A stretch of 64,000 nucleotides of DNA from Methanoregula sp. (lineage in GTDB: Archaea; Halobacteriota; Methanomicrobia; Methanomicrobiales; Methanospirillaceae): contig NZ_JALOCH010000002.1 of assembly GCF_023227875.1 (NCBI RefSeq), positions 186,001 to 250,000 on the forward strand, written 5' to 3'. The notes under the pieces are model-generated. The model did no database searches. It worked only from the letters and a program-made list of their open reading frames with translations, and had not been told where the DNA came from. Of this stretch, positions 34,128 through 42,236 are shown piece after piece. Made by a program: the position numbers and the translations under genes. Numbering within the stretch: the stretch's first letter is position 1; every line of letters starts with the position of its first letter.

Positions 34128-34763
34128 TCAGTCGATCAGCAAAAGTGCCATGAGCTCCGGGTGTCCCTTGACCGGGAACCGGACCGGCATCCCTGCTCTC
34201 TCCGCGGTCTTCACCATGTTGACGCCGACCGCGTGCTCGGGAATCCGGGCCTGGGTCGGGTGGACACAGATCCCTGCCTTCACGTTGCAGGTCTCGCAGA
34301 GCCGGCACGAGCCGTTGATGAACGCAAGAGCGAACGGGTTGCCGGCATTGAACGCGGTTCGTTCGAGCTCGAGCATCATCGGGGCAAACGTACCGGTACC
34401 GATGAAATGATCTTTCCAGAACTGTGTGGCCTGCTCTTTCTTGTCGGCCGGGGCTTCCGGGTCGAGCCAGTACTTGTAGACCGAGCAGATCACATCGGGA
34501 TCGGCCACTGCAGGTGAGATGAACTTTACCAGGAGGGCGTACCGGTATTCCGAGAGGATCTTCCGGAACTCATCCGGGGTCGGGACGTGCGGCGGGCAGG
34601 TCAGTTTCTTTCCGTAACCAATGCACCCGGCCCGGCACTTCAGCGGGACCCGGTTCTCGATCACCACATCTCTTGCCTGGATCACCTTTGCATCGGTTGC
34701 CCCGAGATCTTTTGCAGCCGTGACAAGGAATGCATACTCCTCCGTCTTATCGTGCAGCTCCAT
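34128..34763 (-). CDS. DUF2284 metal-binding protein
   Basis: This 211-residue protein has the DUF2284 pattern: cysteines in KCRAGCIGYGKKLTCPPHVP and in CRLCETCNVKAGICVHP, giving a metal or Fe-S site. Members occur in many methanogens and are predicted metal-binding proteins without a proven function. ATG 34763 is used; no upstream alternative is needed. It stands alone between the inverted-repeat region and the DsrE-like gene. Confidence 0.85.
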   Translation of the reverse strand: MELHDKTEEYAFLVTAAKDLGATDAKVIQARDVVIENRVPLKCRAGCIGYGKKLTCPPHVPTPDEFRKILSEYRYALLVKFISPAVADPDVICSVYKYWLDPEAPADKKEQATQFWKDHFIGTGTFAPMMLELERTAFNAGNPFALAFINGSCRLCETCNVKAGICVHPTQARIPEHAVGVNMVKTAERAGMPVRFPVKGHPELMALLLID

Positions 34764-34884
34764 GGGAATAATGTTCGGTCGCGGTGTGTAAAAGGGTGGT
34801 GGCGTATCGTGAATGCATCATTTTTTTCAGCAGGGGCTTTTTTTAAAAACAGGAAATTCCGGGAATGAAATCGCGTCCCCTGCC

Positions 34885-36132
34885 CTAAAACACCAGCACC
34901 CGCTGGTGGTCCGCCTGGACGTTGCCCGGAGGATAGAACAGGATCTTGCCAAGGCCCGGGAACCCGATGTCGAGGACGGCGTTCAAGTCCTTGTTCTTTG
35001 AAAGGCCCCGCTTCAGGAGCGACGGCACCAGGACAAAGAAGTGGAGGTTCTCGCTGCCGGCCACCGCATTGATCACGTCCTGGATATTGAACGGCACGGA
35101 CTCCTTTGGGGTCCTGTGACTGCCGGCAACCGAATAGACCCCGTCCTCGATGAAGATCACCCGGGTCAGGATTCTCTGGTGGGCGCAGGCAACGGCGAGC
35201 GAGACTGCACCAAAGGCGTGTTCGGTACTGTATGGGCTTCTGGTTACGAGGATCGTGACCGGGGGTGCCGTGCTGCTCTTCTCAGCACGGTCGAAGGAGA
35301 CCGCCGGCCCTTTCTTCGGGAACTGGACGGACCCGGCATTGTCTGCAAGGATGATGTGGGAATGCTCGAACCGGTCGATCATCGCGTTCAGGTCCCGGAT
35401 CCGGAACGGCTTGATCGTGCAGGTGGAGACGATCACACCCTGGCCATCGTCCCAGGTGCTGTAGCCCCGTGCCGTGGCATTCCGGTTACAGGCAAGGAAA
35501 TAACTCGGGAGCCCCAGTTTGCCGGCCCGGTCGTGGAGCTCCTCGAGCCCGCGCCCGATGTTCTCTGCTTCCGTTGGGCTCTGCGTTGCATGGCCGGTGT
35601 GGACACCATCGAGATACGCGTAGAATTCCGGTGACAAGCGGGCTTCGAGCCCTGCCGAGAGGCACTGGACCGCGTTCCATGCTGAGCGGTGCATGTACGG
35701 GGAACGGGTCTGGAGCCAGCCGAACGAATCGGGAAGGGGGGGACGGTTCTGCCGGACCAGGGATATCACATCCTTCCAGAAGGAGGGCTGGTTGCCGGCA
35801 TCCAGGCCATTCTGGTCAACCACCTGGTCGGGATATTTCATCCTGAGGCGTTCGACAGAGATCCCGCGGAGGTCCAGTTCCTGCCGGTTGCAGACGATCC
35901 GGACCGAGGTCAGGGAGAGTATCACTTCCCAGACCTGCTGGGCCTCCGGCTCCTCAAGGCTGTAGAGGGCATCGCCCGTGAGAAGGAACGAGAAGACCGG
36001 GCTCCCGGCCTGTGGCCGGTGCATCAGGGTTTCGGGATAGAGCTGGACGAAGAAGAACTTGAGGGATTCCTCGATCCACGAGAGCCTCTCGATCGATAAG
36101 GGGCTGGAAAGGAGGAAAAAATGCGTTGTCAT
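34885..36132 (-). CDS. Triple DsrE-like sulfur-relay protein
   Basis: This 415-residue protein has three consecutive DsrE/DsrF/DsrH-like alpha/beta units: 1-105 (FFLLSSPLSIERL, FLLTGDALYSL), 145-265 (a DsrE-like unit with VHTGHA and STCTIKPFRIRDLN) and 290-415 (ILVTRSPYSTEHAFGAVSLA, VIFIEDGVY). Such proteins pass persulfide sulfur between carriers. Bacterial DsrEFH is encoded by three genes; here they appear fused. The tusA-like gene lies 27 bp upstream on the same strand, making a compact sulfur-transfer pair next to molybdenum-cofactor genes. Confidence 0.75.
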   Translation of the reverse strand: MTTHFFLLSSPLSIERLSWIEESLKFFFVQLYPETLMHRPQAGSPVFSFLLTGDALYSLEEPEAQQVWEVILSLTSVRIVCNRQELDLRGISVERLRMKYPDQVVDQNGLDAGNQPSFWKDVISLVRQNRPPLPDSFGWLQTRSPYMHRSAWNAVQCLSAGLEARLSPEFYAYLDGVHTGHATQSPTEAENIGRGLEELHDRAGKLGLPSYFLACNRNATARGYSTWDDGQGVIVSTCTIKPFRIRDLNAMIDRFEHSHIILADNAGSVQFPKKGPAVSFDRAEKSSTAPPVTILVTRSPYSTEHAFGAVSLAVACAHQRILTRVIFIEDGVYSVAGSHRTPKESVPFNIQDVINAVAGSENLHFFVLVPSLLKRGLSKNKDLNAVLDIGFPGLGKILFYPPGNVQADHQRVLVF

Positions 36133-36158
36133 GATGGGACGACCATGGGGAATTCAGA

Positions 36159-36398
36159 TTATTTTCTTGCCAGCCTGATCTCCCAGTGGCCGTCAGAGGA
36201 TTTCACGGTCTCCATCGAGAGACCTTCCTCCCGTGCGATCCGGGGAATGGAGGTCGTAACGGCGGGGAAATTATCGCAGGTAATGAATAATTCTCCGGAT
36301 TGCCTTAAAGCCTTTGCTTTTCTCTCCACTACCGTGAGACAGTACGGGCCGGTCTTCCCGCAGATATCGATTTTTTCCTGTGTCATGCCCCGCATCAC
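36159..36398 (-). CDS. tusA: Divergent TusA-family sulfur carrier
   Basis: This 79-residue protein has the TusA fold: an N-terminal strand, the active segment, then AKALRQSGELFITCDNFPAV and the helix TSIPRIAREEG. The usual CPxP motif is replaced by GPYCLTVVE, with Cys at residue 20, so the catalytic cysteine is displaced. It is probably a persulfide donor to or from the triple-DsrE protein. Start choice between the ATGs at residues 1 and 5 is open. Confidence 0.75.
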   Translation of the reverse strand: MMRGMTQEKIDICGKTGPYCLTVVERKAKALRQSGELFITCDNFPAVTTSIPRIAREEGLSMETVKSSDGHWEIRLARK

Positions 36399-36541
36399 CC
36401 GTATTATGCCTTCATTCTTCTTTCATCAGTCCCGGGTTATATTTCCATTCACCGGTCCCGTAGAGGTCTGCCATGCCACCAGGCATTTACCTGATCACAA
36501 GAAGTAAACCCAATAAAGAAGTACACCCAACATGAACAACC

Positions 36542-36718
36542 ATGAGTGACGCGAAGATCAAAAAGGCATTGCAGGAAGCGGGAATTACTGAAAAAATTAC
36601 CTGTCCCCAGGCATTCAGCATAGCAGAGAAGGCAAAGGTCTCCCGGAGTGTGGTCGGCGAATACTGCACAAAGAACAAGATCAAGATCCGGGAGTGCCAG
36701 CTGGGCTGCTTCAAATGA
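36542..36718 (+). CDS. 58-residue helix-turn-helix-like protein upstream of moeA
   Basis: ATG 36542 to TGA 36716-36718 encodes a basic, cysteine-containing protein with a helix-turn-helix-like segment (FSIAEKAKVSRSVVGEYC) and a C-terminal CQLGCFK. It overlaps the start of moeA (ATGA), so the two are coupled. The Cys pairs may bind metal. It could be a DNA-binding sensor for molybdenum-cofactor genes (inference). The gene is short and easily missed. Confidence 0.7.
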   Translation: MSDAKIKKALQEAGITEKITCPQAFSIAEKAKVSRSVVGEYCTKNKIKIRECQLGCFK

Positions 36719-37923
36719 GCAGGTTCCTCTCTGTCATCGCGGTAGCGGATGCGGTAGCGGCAGCGGAGAAGATCGCCCCGGCACAAAAAACCGAGACCGT
36801 GCCTGTCGAGCAGTCCGCCGGCCGCGTGCTGGCGGGGGATATCGCGGCTGATGTCGATATCCCCGGGTTCGACCGGTCGGTGGTGGACGGGTATGCAGTC
36901 CGATCAGCGGATACGACGGGGGCGGGCAATTCTGCCCCCTCCCTCCTCCAGTGTATCGGACGCGTGGCAATGGGAACGCACGATACGAACCTTCGCATCG
37001 GCACTGCCGAATGCACGTACATCCCGACCGGGGGTGTGCTCCCGGAGGGAGCGGATGCAGCAGTGATGGTGGAATACACCGAAGAGGCCGGAGACACGAT
37101 CCTGGTAAAAAAGACCGTTGCCCATGGAGAGAACATCCTGCTGCGGGATGATGATTTCAAAACAGGCGAGGTCGTGTTCCACGCAGGCCGACGACTCTCC
37201 CCGCAGGACGCCGGGGTGCTCGCTGCCTGCGGGTGTGCAACCGTCATGGTGGCAAAGAAGCCTGTGATCGGGATCATCTCGACCGGCAACGAGCTGGTGC
37301 CGGCAACGATCGTCCCCGGCCCGGGCCAGGTCCGGGACGCAAACGCCCCGATGCTCGCATCGTGGCTCAGGGAATACGGGTGCGAACCGAGACTCTGCGG
37401 GATCGTAAAAGATGAACGCGAGGCCTTCGAGACCATGATTGCAAAGGCACTCCCGGCATGCGATGTCATCCTCCTTTCAGGAGGCAGTTCCAAGGACGAC
37501 CGGGATATGACCGCGGGAGTTATTGCCGGGAAAGGTACGGTGCTGGTCCACGGGGTCGCCATCGCACCGGGCAAGCCCACGATCATCGGGCAGATCAACA
37601 ACAAGCCGGTCTTCGGCCTGCCCGGCCATCCCGCCTCGGCCTTTGTGGTCCTCATTGCCATCGTCCGCCCGCTTCTCGATAAGATGCTCGGGCTCGATCA
37701 TCCCATGCTCCCGACCATGAAGGCAATCCTTGCGGAGAATATCCCGTCCCAGCGGGGGAGGGAAGAGTACGTCCGCGTAAAGGTGGAGAAGGGGGTCGCC
37801 ACCCCGCTCTTCGGGAAGTCCGGGCTCCTCAACACGCTCGTCAAAAGCCAGGGGATCATCCGTATCCCGGCAGGGTTTGAAGGGCTCGAGAAGGGGAGCG
37901 ACGTCGAGGTGATCCTGTGGTGA
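36715..37923 (+). CDS. moeA: Molybdopterin molybdenumtransferase MoeA
   Basis: This 402-residue MoeA inserts molybdate (or tungstate) into adenylated molybdopterin. Visible hallmarks are VPVEQSAGRVLAGDI, FDRSVVDGYAVR, TGGVLPEGADAAVMVE, GIISTGNELV, LLSGGSSKDDRD and the Gly-rich KPVFGLPGHPASAF. ATG 36715 overlaps the stop of the small upstream gene. An open frame back to 36694 is ignored. It is followed directly by a second MoeA (overlap of about 4 bp). Confidence 0.93.
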   Translation: MSRFLSVIAVADAVAAAEKIAPAQKTETVPVEQSAGRVLAGDIAADVDIPGFDRSVVDGYAVRSADTTGAGNSAPSLLQCIGRVAMGTHDTNLRIGTAECTYIPTGGVLPEGADAAVMVEYTEEAGDTILVKKTVAHGENILLRDDDFKTGEVVFHAGRRLSPQDAGVLAACGCATVMVAKKPVIGIISTGNELVPATIVPGPGQVRDANAPMLASWLREYGCEPRLCGIVKDEREAFETMIAKALPACDVILLSGGSSKDDRDMTAGVIAGKGTVLVHGVAIAPGKPTIIGQINNKPVFGLPGHPASAFVVLIAIVRPLLDKMLGLDHPMLPTMKAILAENIPSQRGREEYVRVKVEKGVATPLFGKSGLLNTLVKSQGIIRIPAGFEGLEKGSDVEVILW

Positions 37924-39773
37924 AGCGGTACCTGAACGTGATGCCTCTTGACGACGTTCTCGTGCTTCTCTCGCGTGAGTTTCCCTGCCCGCCCTCGACC
38001 GAGACCATCCCGCTCGAAGAGGCTTCCGGCCGGGTCACTGCTTCCCCGCTCTTTGGCAACTATTCAGTACCGGAGATCCACCTCGCAGCAATGGACGGGA
38101 TCGCGGTGGTGAGCGAAGAGACGAAAGATGCTGCCGAGCAACACCCGGTCACGCTCCGGACGGTCGCTCGGGTGAACACCGGTAATGTCGTCCCCCCCGG
38201 CTACGATGCGGTTATTATGATCGAGGACGTCTGGGAAGCAGACGGGAATTATACTATCCGGAAATCGGCCGCTCCCTGGCAGCACGTCCGCCCTGCCGGA
38301 GAGGACCTTGCCGAGTCCGAGATGGTGATGCCCTCCCGCCATCGTATCCGCCCTCACGAAACGGGAGCCCTTGCCACTTACGGTATTACCGGTCTCGATG
38401 TAATCACAGTCAGGGTGGGGCTCGTTCCCACGGGCAGCGAACTCATTCCTGCCGGTACCCGTCCCGCCCCGGGCCAGGTGGTCGAGAGCAACACGGTGAT
38501 GGCAAAGGCAATGCTCGATGCGGTCGGTGCGAGATGCACCCGGTATCCCTTTGTCGAGGATACGCCGGAGAAGATCCGCGACGCGGTCGAAAAGGCAGTA
38601 AAAGAGAACGATATCGTGATCGTCTCGGCAGGATCGTCAGCAGGGACGAAGGACTTCTCCGCTGACGTGATCGCAGAACTCGGTGAGGTGCTGGTCCACG
38701 GGATTGCGACAAAGCCCGGCAAACCGGCGATCATCGGGAAGGTGGATAAAAAACCGGTCGTCGGCCTGCCAGGCTATCCCCTTTCGGCCCTGACCGTCAT
38801 CCGCGAGATCATCCTCCCGTTCCTCCGGAATTATGGCCTCGCCGTCCCCGACCACGAAGTGATCCGGGCAACCATCACCTCCGCTCTTCCCAAAGAGATC
38901 GGTTCGGACGAGTTCGTGCTCTGCACGCTGGGGAAGGTAGGGGGACGCTGGACCGTCTCCCCCCAGTCCAAGGGTGCCGGGGTCCAGATGAGTGCGGTCC
39001 GGGCAAACGCGTACATCCGTGTCCCCCGCGAATCGGAAGGGTACAATGCCGGGGACGAGATCGATGCCCGGCTGATGGTGCCGATCCAGGAAGCAGAGAC
39101 CGCACTCCTTGTCACCGGCAGTCATGACCCGGTGCTCGATTACCTCGCCGACCTCCTCCGGCCAGAGGGTATCTCGCTCATCTCCACCCATGTCGGGAGC
39201 ATGGGGGGGATCATTGCCCTGAAAAAGGACGAGTGCCATGCCGCACCGACCCACCTCCTCTCACCGGATGGGACGTACAATACCGGATATCTCCAGAAGT
39301 ATCTCCCGGGGACCGCAGTCGATCTCATCTGCGTTGCCGGCCGTCAGCAAGGGGTGGTATCGAAGAGCGGGCTCTCGTTTGCCGGGTTGCCGGGCCACGC
39401 GTTCATCAACCGGCAGAAAGGCTCCGGCACCCGGATGCTCCTCGATTATGGCCTGAAACAAGCAGGAATCGACCCATCGGCTCTTCCCGGTTATGAACGC
39501 GAAGTGACCACCCATATCGCGGTCGCCCTTGCCGTGAAGAGCGGCGAGGCCGAGGCCGGTCTCTGCGTGTACAGTGCGGCAAAAGCCCTCAATCTCCCAT
39601 TCGTGCCCGTTGCTCAGGAGCGGTACGAGCTTGCTATCCGCAGGGAACATGCGGAGGACCCCCGGGTCCGGGCGCTCATCAAAGCGATCCGTTCCAATGA
39701 GTTCAGGTCGATCCTCTCGGAACTCGGGGGATATGATACTTCAGAGACCGGGTCCCTGCGAAAGGTCCGGTGA
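37920..39773 (+). CDS. moeA: MoeA with C-terminal periplasmic-binding-like domain
   Basis: This protein of about 617 residues (GTG 37920; GTG 37917 also in frame) has an N-terminal MoeA (about 1-400: IHLAAMDGIAVV, TGSELIPAGTR, VSAGSSAGTKDF, KPVVGLPGYP). A domain of about 200 residues follows (ALLVTGSHDPVLDYLADLL, SHVGSMGGI-type phrases, LVAGR-like), resembling the ModA/LysR-substrate-binding fold seen in archaeal MoeA fusions. The attached domain may sense or recruit the oxyanion. Tandem MoeA paralogues may serve molybdenum and tungsten separately, as suggested for other archaea. Confidence 0.9.
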   Translation: MKRYLNVMPLDDVLVLLSREFPCPPSTETIPLEEASGRVTASPLFGNYSVPEIHLAAMDGIAVVSEETKDAAEQHPVTLRTVARVNTGNVVPPGYDAVIMIEDVWEADGNYTIRKSAAPWQHVRPAGEDLAESEMVMPSRHRIRPHETGALATYGITGLDVITVRVGLVPTGSELIPAGTRPAPGQVVESNTVMAKAMLDAVGARCTRYPFVEDTPEKIRDAVEKAVKENDIVIVSAGSSAGTKDFSADVIAELGEVLVHGIATKPGKPAIIGKVDKKPVVGLPGYPLSALTVIREIILPFLRNYGLAVPDHEVIRATITSALPKEIGSDEFVLCTLGKVGGRWTVSPQSKGAGVQMSAVRANAYIRVPRESEGYNAGDEIDARLMVPIQEAETALLVTGSHDPVLDYLADLLRPEGISLISTHVGSMGGIIALKKDECHAAPTHLLSPDGTYNTGYLQKYLPGTAVDLICVAGRQQGVVSKSGLSFAGLPGHAFINRQKGSGTRMLLDYGLKQAGIDPSALPGYEREVTTHIAVALAVKSGEAEAGLCVYSAAKALNLPFVPVAQERYELAIRREHAEDPRVRALIKAIRSNEFRSILSELGGYDTSETGSLRKVR

Positions 39774-40204
39774 ACGGGCAGACCCCGGTTCATCTTCACC
39801 TTTTTCCCTGCCCGGAGATGTGCGTATCTGATACTATATGCGGGAATGTGTGCATCATGAGCCCGTACAGGTAAGTCACTATATAATGCATATTACACAA
39901 ATCAGCCCTATTTTTCCCGCGCACGTAGTGAGCACGACGATAAGCCGCTGACGGGCATGACAGGAAGTAAACCATTATATATTAGAATCGTGCATTTTGC
40001 ACGTGAATGCGAAATCAGGGCCCGGATGTCAGCGGGAATTCCCGGTAATCCGCAAGAAAACGGGCCGCAATTTCCGGAAAGTACATTCTTTTATTCTAAC
40101 TTTTGATGTTGAGTTAATATCTTGAGATTAACCGTTTGTAATTTTAGATATCTTTAATTAACTTGCTCCACAACATTGGATCTATCGACGACAATGTGTG
40201 TGTG
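39774..40204 (+). promoter_or_regulatory. Promoter and structured leader region of the fwd/fmd operon
   Basis: Two TATA-like sequences occur (ACTATATAATGC near 39879 and ACCATTATATATTAG near 39971). Just after the second is a perfect hairpin or operator, CGTGCA-TTT-TGCACG (39989-40003). It is followed by GGCCC/GGGCC (40019-40023/40062-40066) enclosing GGAT/ATCC (40024-40027/40048-40051) and CGGG-AATT-CCCG (40033-40044). A third AT-rich stretch (GATATCTTTAATTAAC, 40147-40162) lies closer to the gene. There is no gene in this region. Confidence 0.55.
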
Positions 40205-40471
40205 ATGCGCATGGCGTTTTCAGTACATGTAAACATGGAGCGATGCACCGGTTGTGGCAACTGCGTCATCGCATGTCCGGTCGATGCACTTGAACTGCAT
40301 ACGGTGGACCCGGCAACGAAAGAGAAGATCTACGCCGTCAGGAATGGGAAGTCCATTCATCTCGACGTAAAGGCTGAACTCTGTGCAGGCTGTGGCGTTT
40401 GTGTCAATGCCTGCCCGTATGATGTGATCCGCCTCTCCGGCAAAGGAGCAGTGGCCCTGACAGAGGCCTGA
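40205..40471 (+). CDS. fwdG: Ferredoxin-type subunit of formylmethanofuran dehydrogenase
   Basis: This 88-residue protein has two 4Fe-4S motifs (CTGCGNCVIACP and CAGCGVCVNACP). It starts the operon D-B-A-C and is likely to carry electrons to the catalytic subunits. The preferred start is ATG 40205; ATG 40211 is also possible, and the frame is open to 40163. The symbol reflects the ferredoxin role; F-type subunits are larger. The next gene is 42 bp downstream. Confidence 0.75.
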   Translation: MRMAFSVHVNMERCTGCGNCVIACPVDALELHTVDPATKEKIYAVRNGKSIHLDVKAELCAGCGVCVNACPYDVIRLSGKGAVALTEA

Positions 40472-40513
40472 GGCAGGAGCCCGGGACCTGATCACCTTTT
40501 TATGAGGAATACC

Positions 40514-40921
40514 ATGACAAAGAACATCAGCTTAAACCTGATCTCGGGACGCACCATCCAGCAGGGTGTAGCAATCGAAGGCGGCAAGGAGAAGCCCCTG
40601 TACCGCACCGCAGCCGGCATTATTGAGATGGACGAGTCCGATTTTAAGAAACTCGGCGCATGGAAGAGCACCAATGTCCGGGTCACGAGCGAATACGGCA
40701 GCGTTATTGTGAAAGCGGTCCAGACCACCCAGGGTCCCCACCCGGGCCTCGGGTTTATCCCGATGGGGCCGTGGGCGAACGCGATCATCAACCCCAACAC
40801 CTACTCGACCGGCATGCCGACCTTCAAGGGTGTCCCGGTTACCGTAGAAGTTGCCATGAACGAACCGATCCTCCTGGGCATTGAACTTGTCCAGAAACTC
40901 TGCGGGGTGAAAACAGAATGA
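40514..40921 (+). CDS. fwdD: Formylmethanofuran dehydrogenase subunit D
   Basis: This 135-residue molybdopterin-dinucleotide-binding subunit includes LNLISGRTIQQGVAIEGG and HPGLGFIPMGPWANAIINPN. It completes the pterin site together with subunit B. ATG 40514 follows GAGGAATACC, so the frame's earlier ATG (40502) is not chosen. The end overlaps fwdB (ATGACC) by 4 bp. Confidence 0.92.
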   Translation: MTKNISLNLISGRTIQQGVAIEGGKEKPLYRTAAGIIEMDESDFKKLGAWKSTNVRVTSEYGSVIVKAVQTTQGPHPGLGFIPMGPWANAIINPNTYSTGMPTFKGVPVTVEVAMNEPILLGIELVQKLCGVKTE

Positions 40922-42234
40922 CCAAGACAATAACCGATGTGATCTGCCCGTTCTGCGGAACGCTCTGCGATGACCTTGAGGTCGTTGTATCGGATGATGG
41001 TAAGAAGCTCCTGGAAGTCTACAACTCCTGCGTTATCGGGACCGAGAAGTTCCTGCACTCGCAGGCGCCTGACCGGGTCACCCGCCCACGGATGCACCAG
41101 GAAGACGGCTCGTGGAAAGAGGTCTCCTACGATGAGGCAGTCGAGTACTCCGCCCAGATGCTGGCAAAGGCAAAGAAGCCCCTGATGTTCGGCTGGTCCT
41201 CCACCAACTGCGAGGCCCAGAGCGTGGGTAACGAGATCGCCGAGATCTCAAAATCCTGCTGTGACAACACTGCCGCCACCTGCCACGGCACTACCCTGAT
41301 TGCCGTGCAGGATATCGGGCTTCCCAGCTGCACCCTTGGTGAAGTCAAGAACCGTGCAGACCGGATCATCTTCTGGGGCTGCAACCCGGCCCACGCCCAC
41401 CCCCGGCACATGTCCCGGTACTCGATCTTCCCCCGGGGTTTCTTCACCGGCAAGGGACAGATGAGCCGGAAGCTCGTGGTCGTTGACCCCCGTGTCACTG
41501 ACACCGCCAAGATGGCCGACCTCCACCTCCAGGTGGAGCAGGGCAGGGACTACGAACTCCTCGATGCACTCCGCGTTGCCCTCAAGAATGAGTGGCTCCC
41601 GGACACGGTTGCGGGTATCCCGGCCGAGAAGATCCGCGAGACCGCCGCTATGTTAAAGAGCGGCCGGTTCGGTATCATCTTCTTCGGCATGGGCGTCACC
41701 CAGTCCCTCTCCAAGAACCACAACATCGACGCTGCAATTGCGCTCACAAAGGACCTCAACGAACACACCAAGTTTTCGATCATGCCGATGCGGGGCCACT
41801 ATAATGTCACCGGCTCCGGGGAAGTCTTTGCCTGGCAGTTCGGGTTCCCGTTCTCGGTCGACCTCACCCGCGGCTTTGCCCGTTACAACCCGGGCGACAC
41901 GAGCACGATCGACCTCCTCACCCGCGGTGAGATCGATGCGATGTTCACCATCGGCAGCGACCCGGGAGCACACTTCCCGATCAGCGCCGTGAAACACATT
42001 GCCGCAGTCCCCTCCGTCTGCGTTGACCCGCACCTGACCCCGACCACCGGAGTCTCGAAGCTCCATGTCCCGGTCGCCTTCAACGGTGTCGAGACCGGTG
42101 GCAACTGCTATCGTATGGACAATGTCCCGATCGACTGCCGCAAGGTCGTCGAACCGCCCGAGGGCATGCTCACCGATGAGGAGTTCCTCACAAAAGTCCG
42201 TGACCGCCTCAAACAGCTGAAGGGGGTAGCGTAA
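40918..42234 (+). CDS. fwdB: Formylmethanofuran dehydrogenase subunit B (catalytic)
   Basis: This 438-residue subunit has an N-terminal 4Fe-4S site (C10, C13, C17 and C38) and the molybdopterin fold. Cys98 in GWSSTNCEAQ is in the position of the metal-ligating Cys, and there is no selenocysteine. It reduces CO2 to formate, which then passes to subunit A. Whether the metal is Mo or W cannot be read from the sequence. Confidence 0.95.
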   Translation: MTKTITDVICPFCGTLCDDLEVVVSDDGKKLLEVYNSCVIGTEKFLHSQAPDRVTRPRMHQEDGSWKEVSYDEAVEYSAQMLAKAKKPLMFGWSSTNCEAQSVGNEIAEISKSCCDNTAATCHGTTLIAVQDIGLPSCTLGEVKNRADRIIFWGCNPAHAHPRHMSRYSIFPRGFFTGKGQMSRKLVVVDPRVTDTAKMADLHLQVEQGRDYELLDALRVALKNEWLPDTVAGIPAEKIRETAAMLKSGRFGIIFFGMGVTQSLSKNHNIDAAIALTKDLNEHTKFSIMPMRGHYNVTGSGEVFAWQFGFPFSVDLTRGFARYNPGDTSTIDLLTRGEIDAMFTIGSDPGAHFPISAVKHIAAVPSVCVDPHLTPTTGVSKLHVPVAFNGVETGGNCYRMDNVPIDCRKVVEPPEGMLTDEEFLTKVRDRLKQLKGVA

Positions 42235-42236
42235 TC

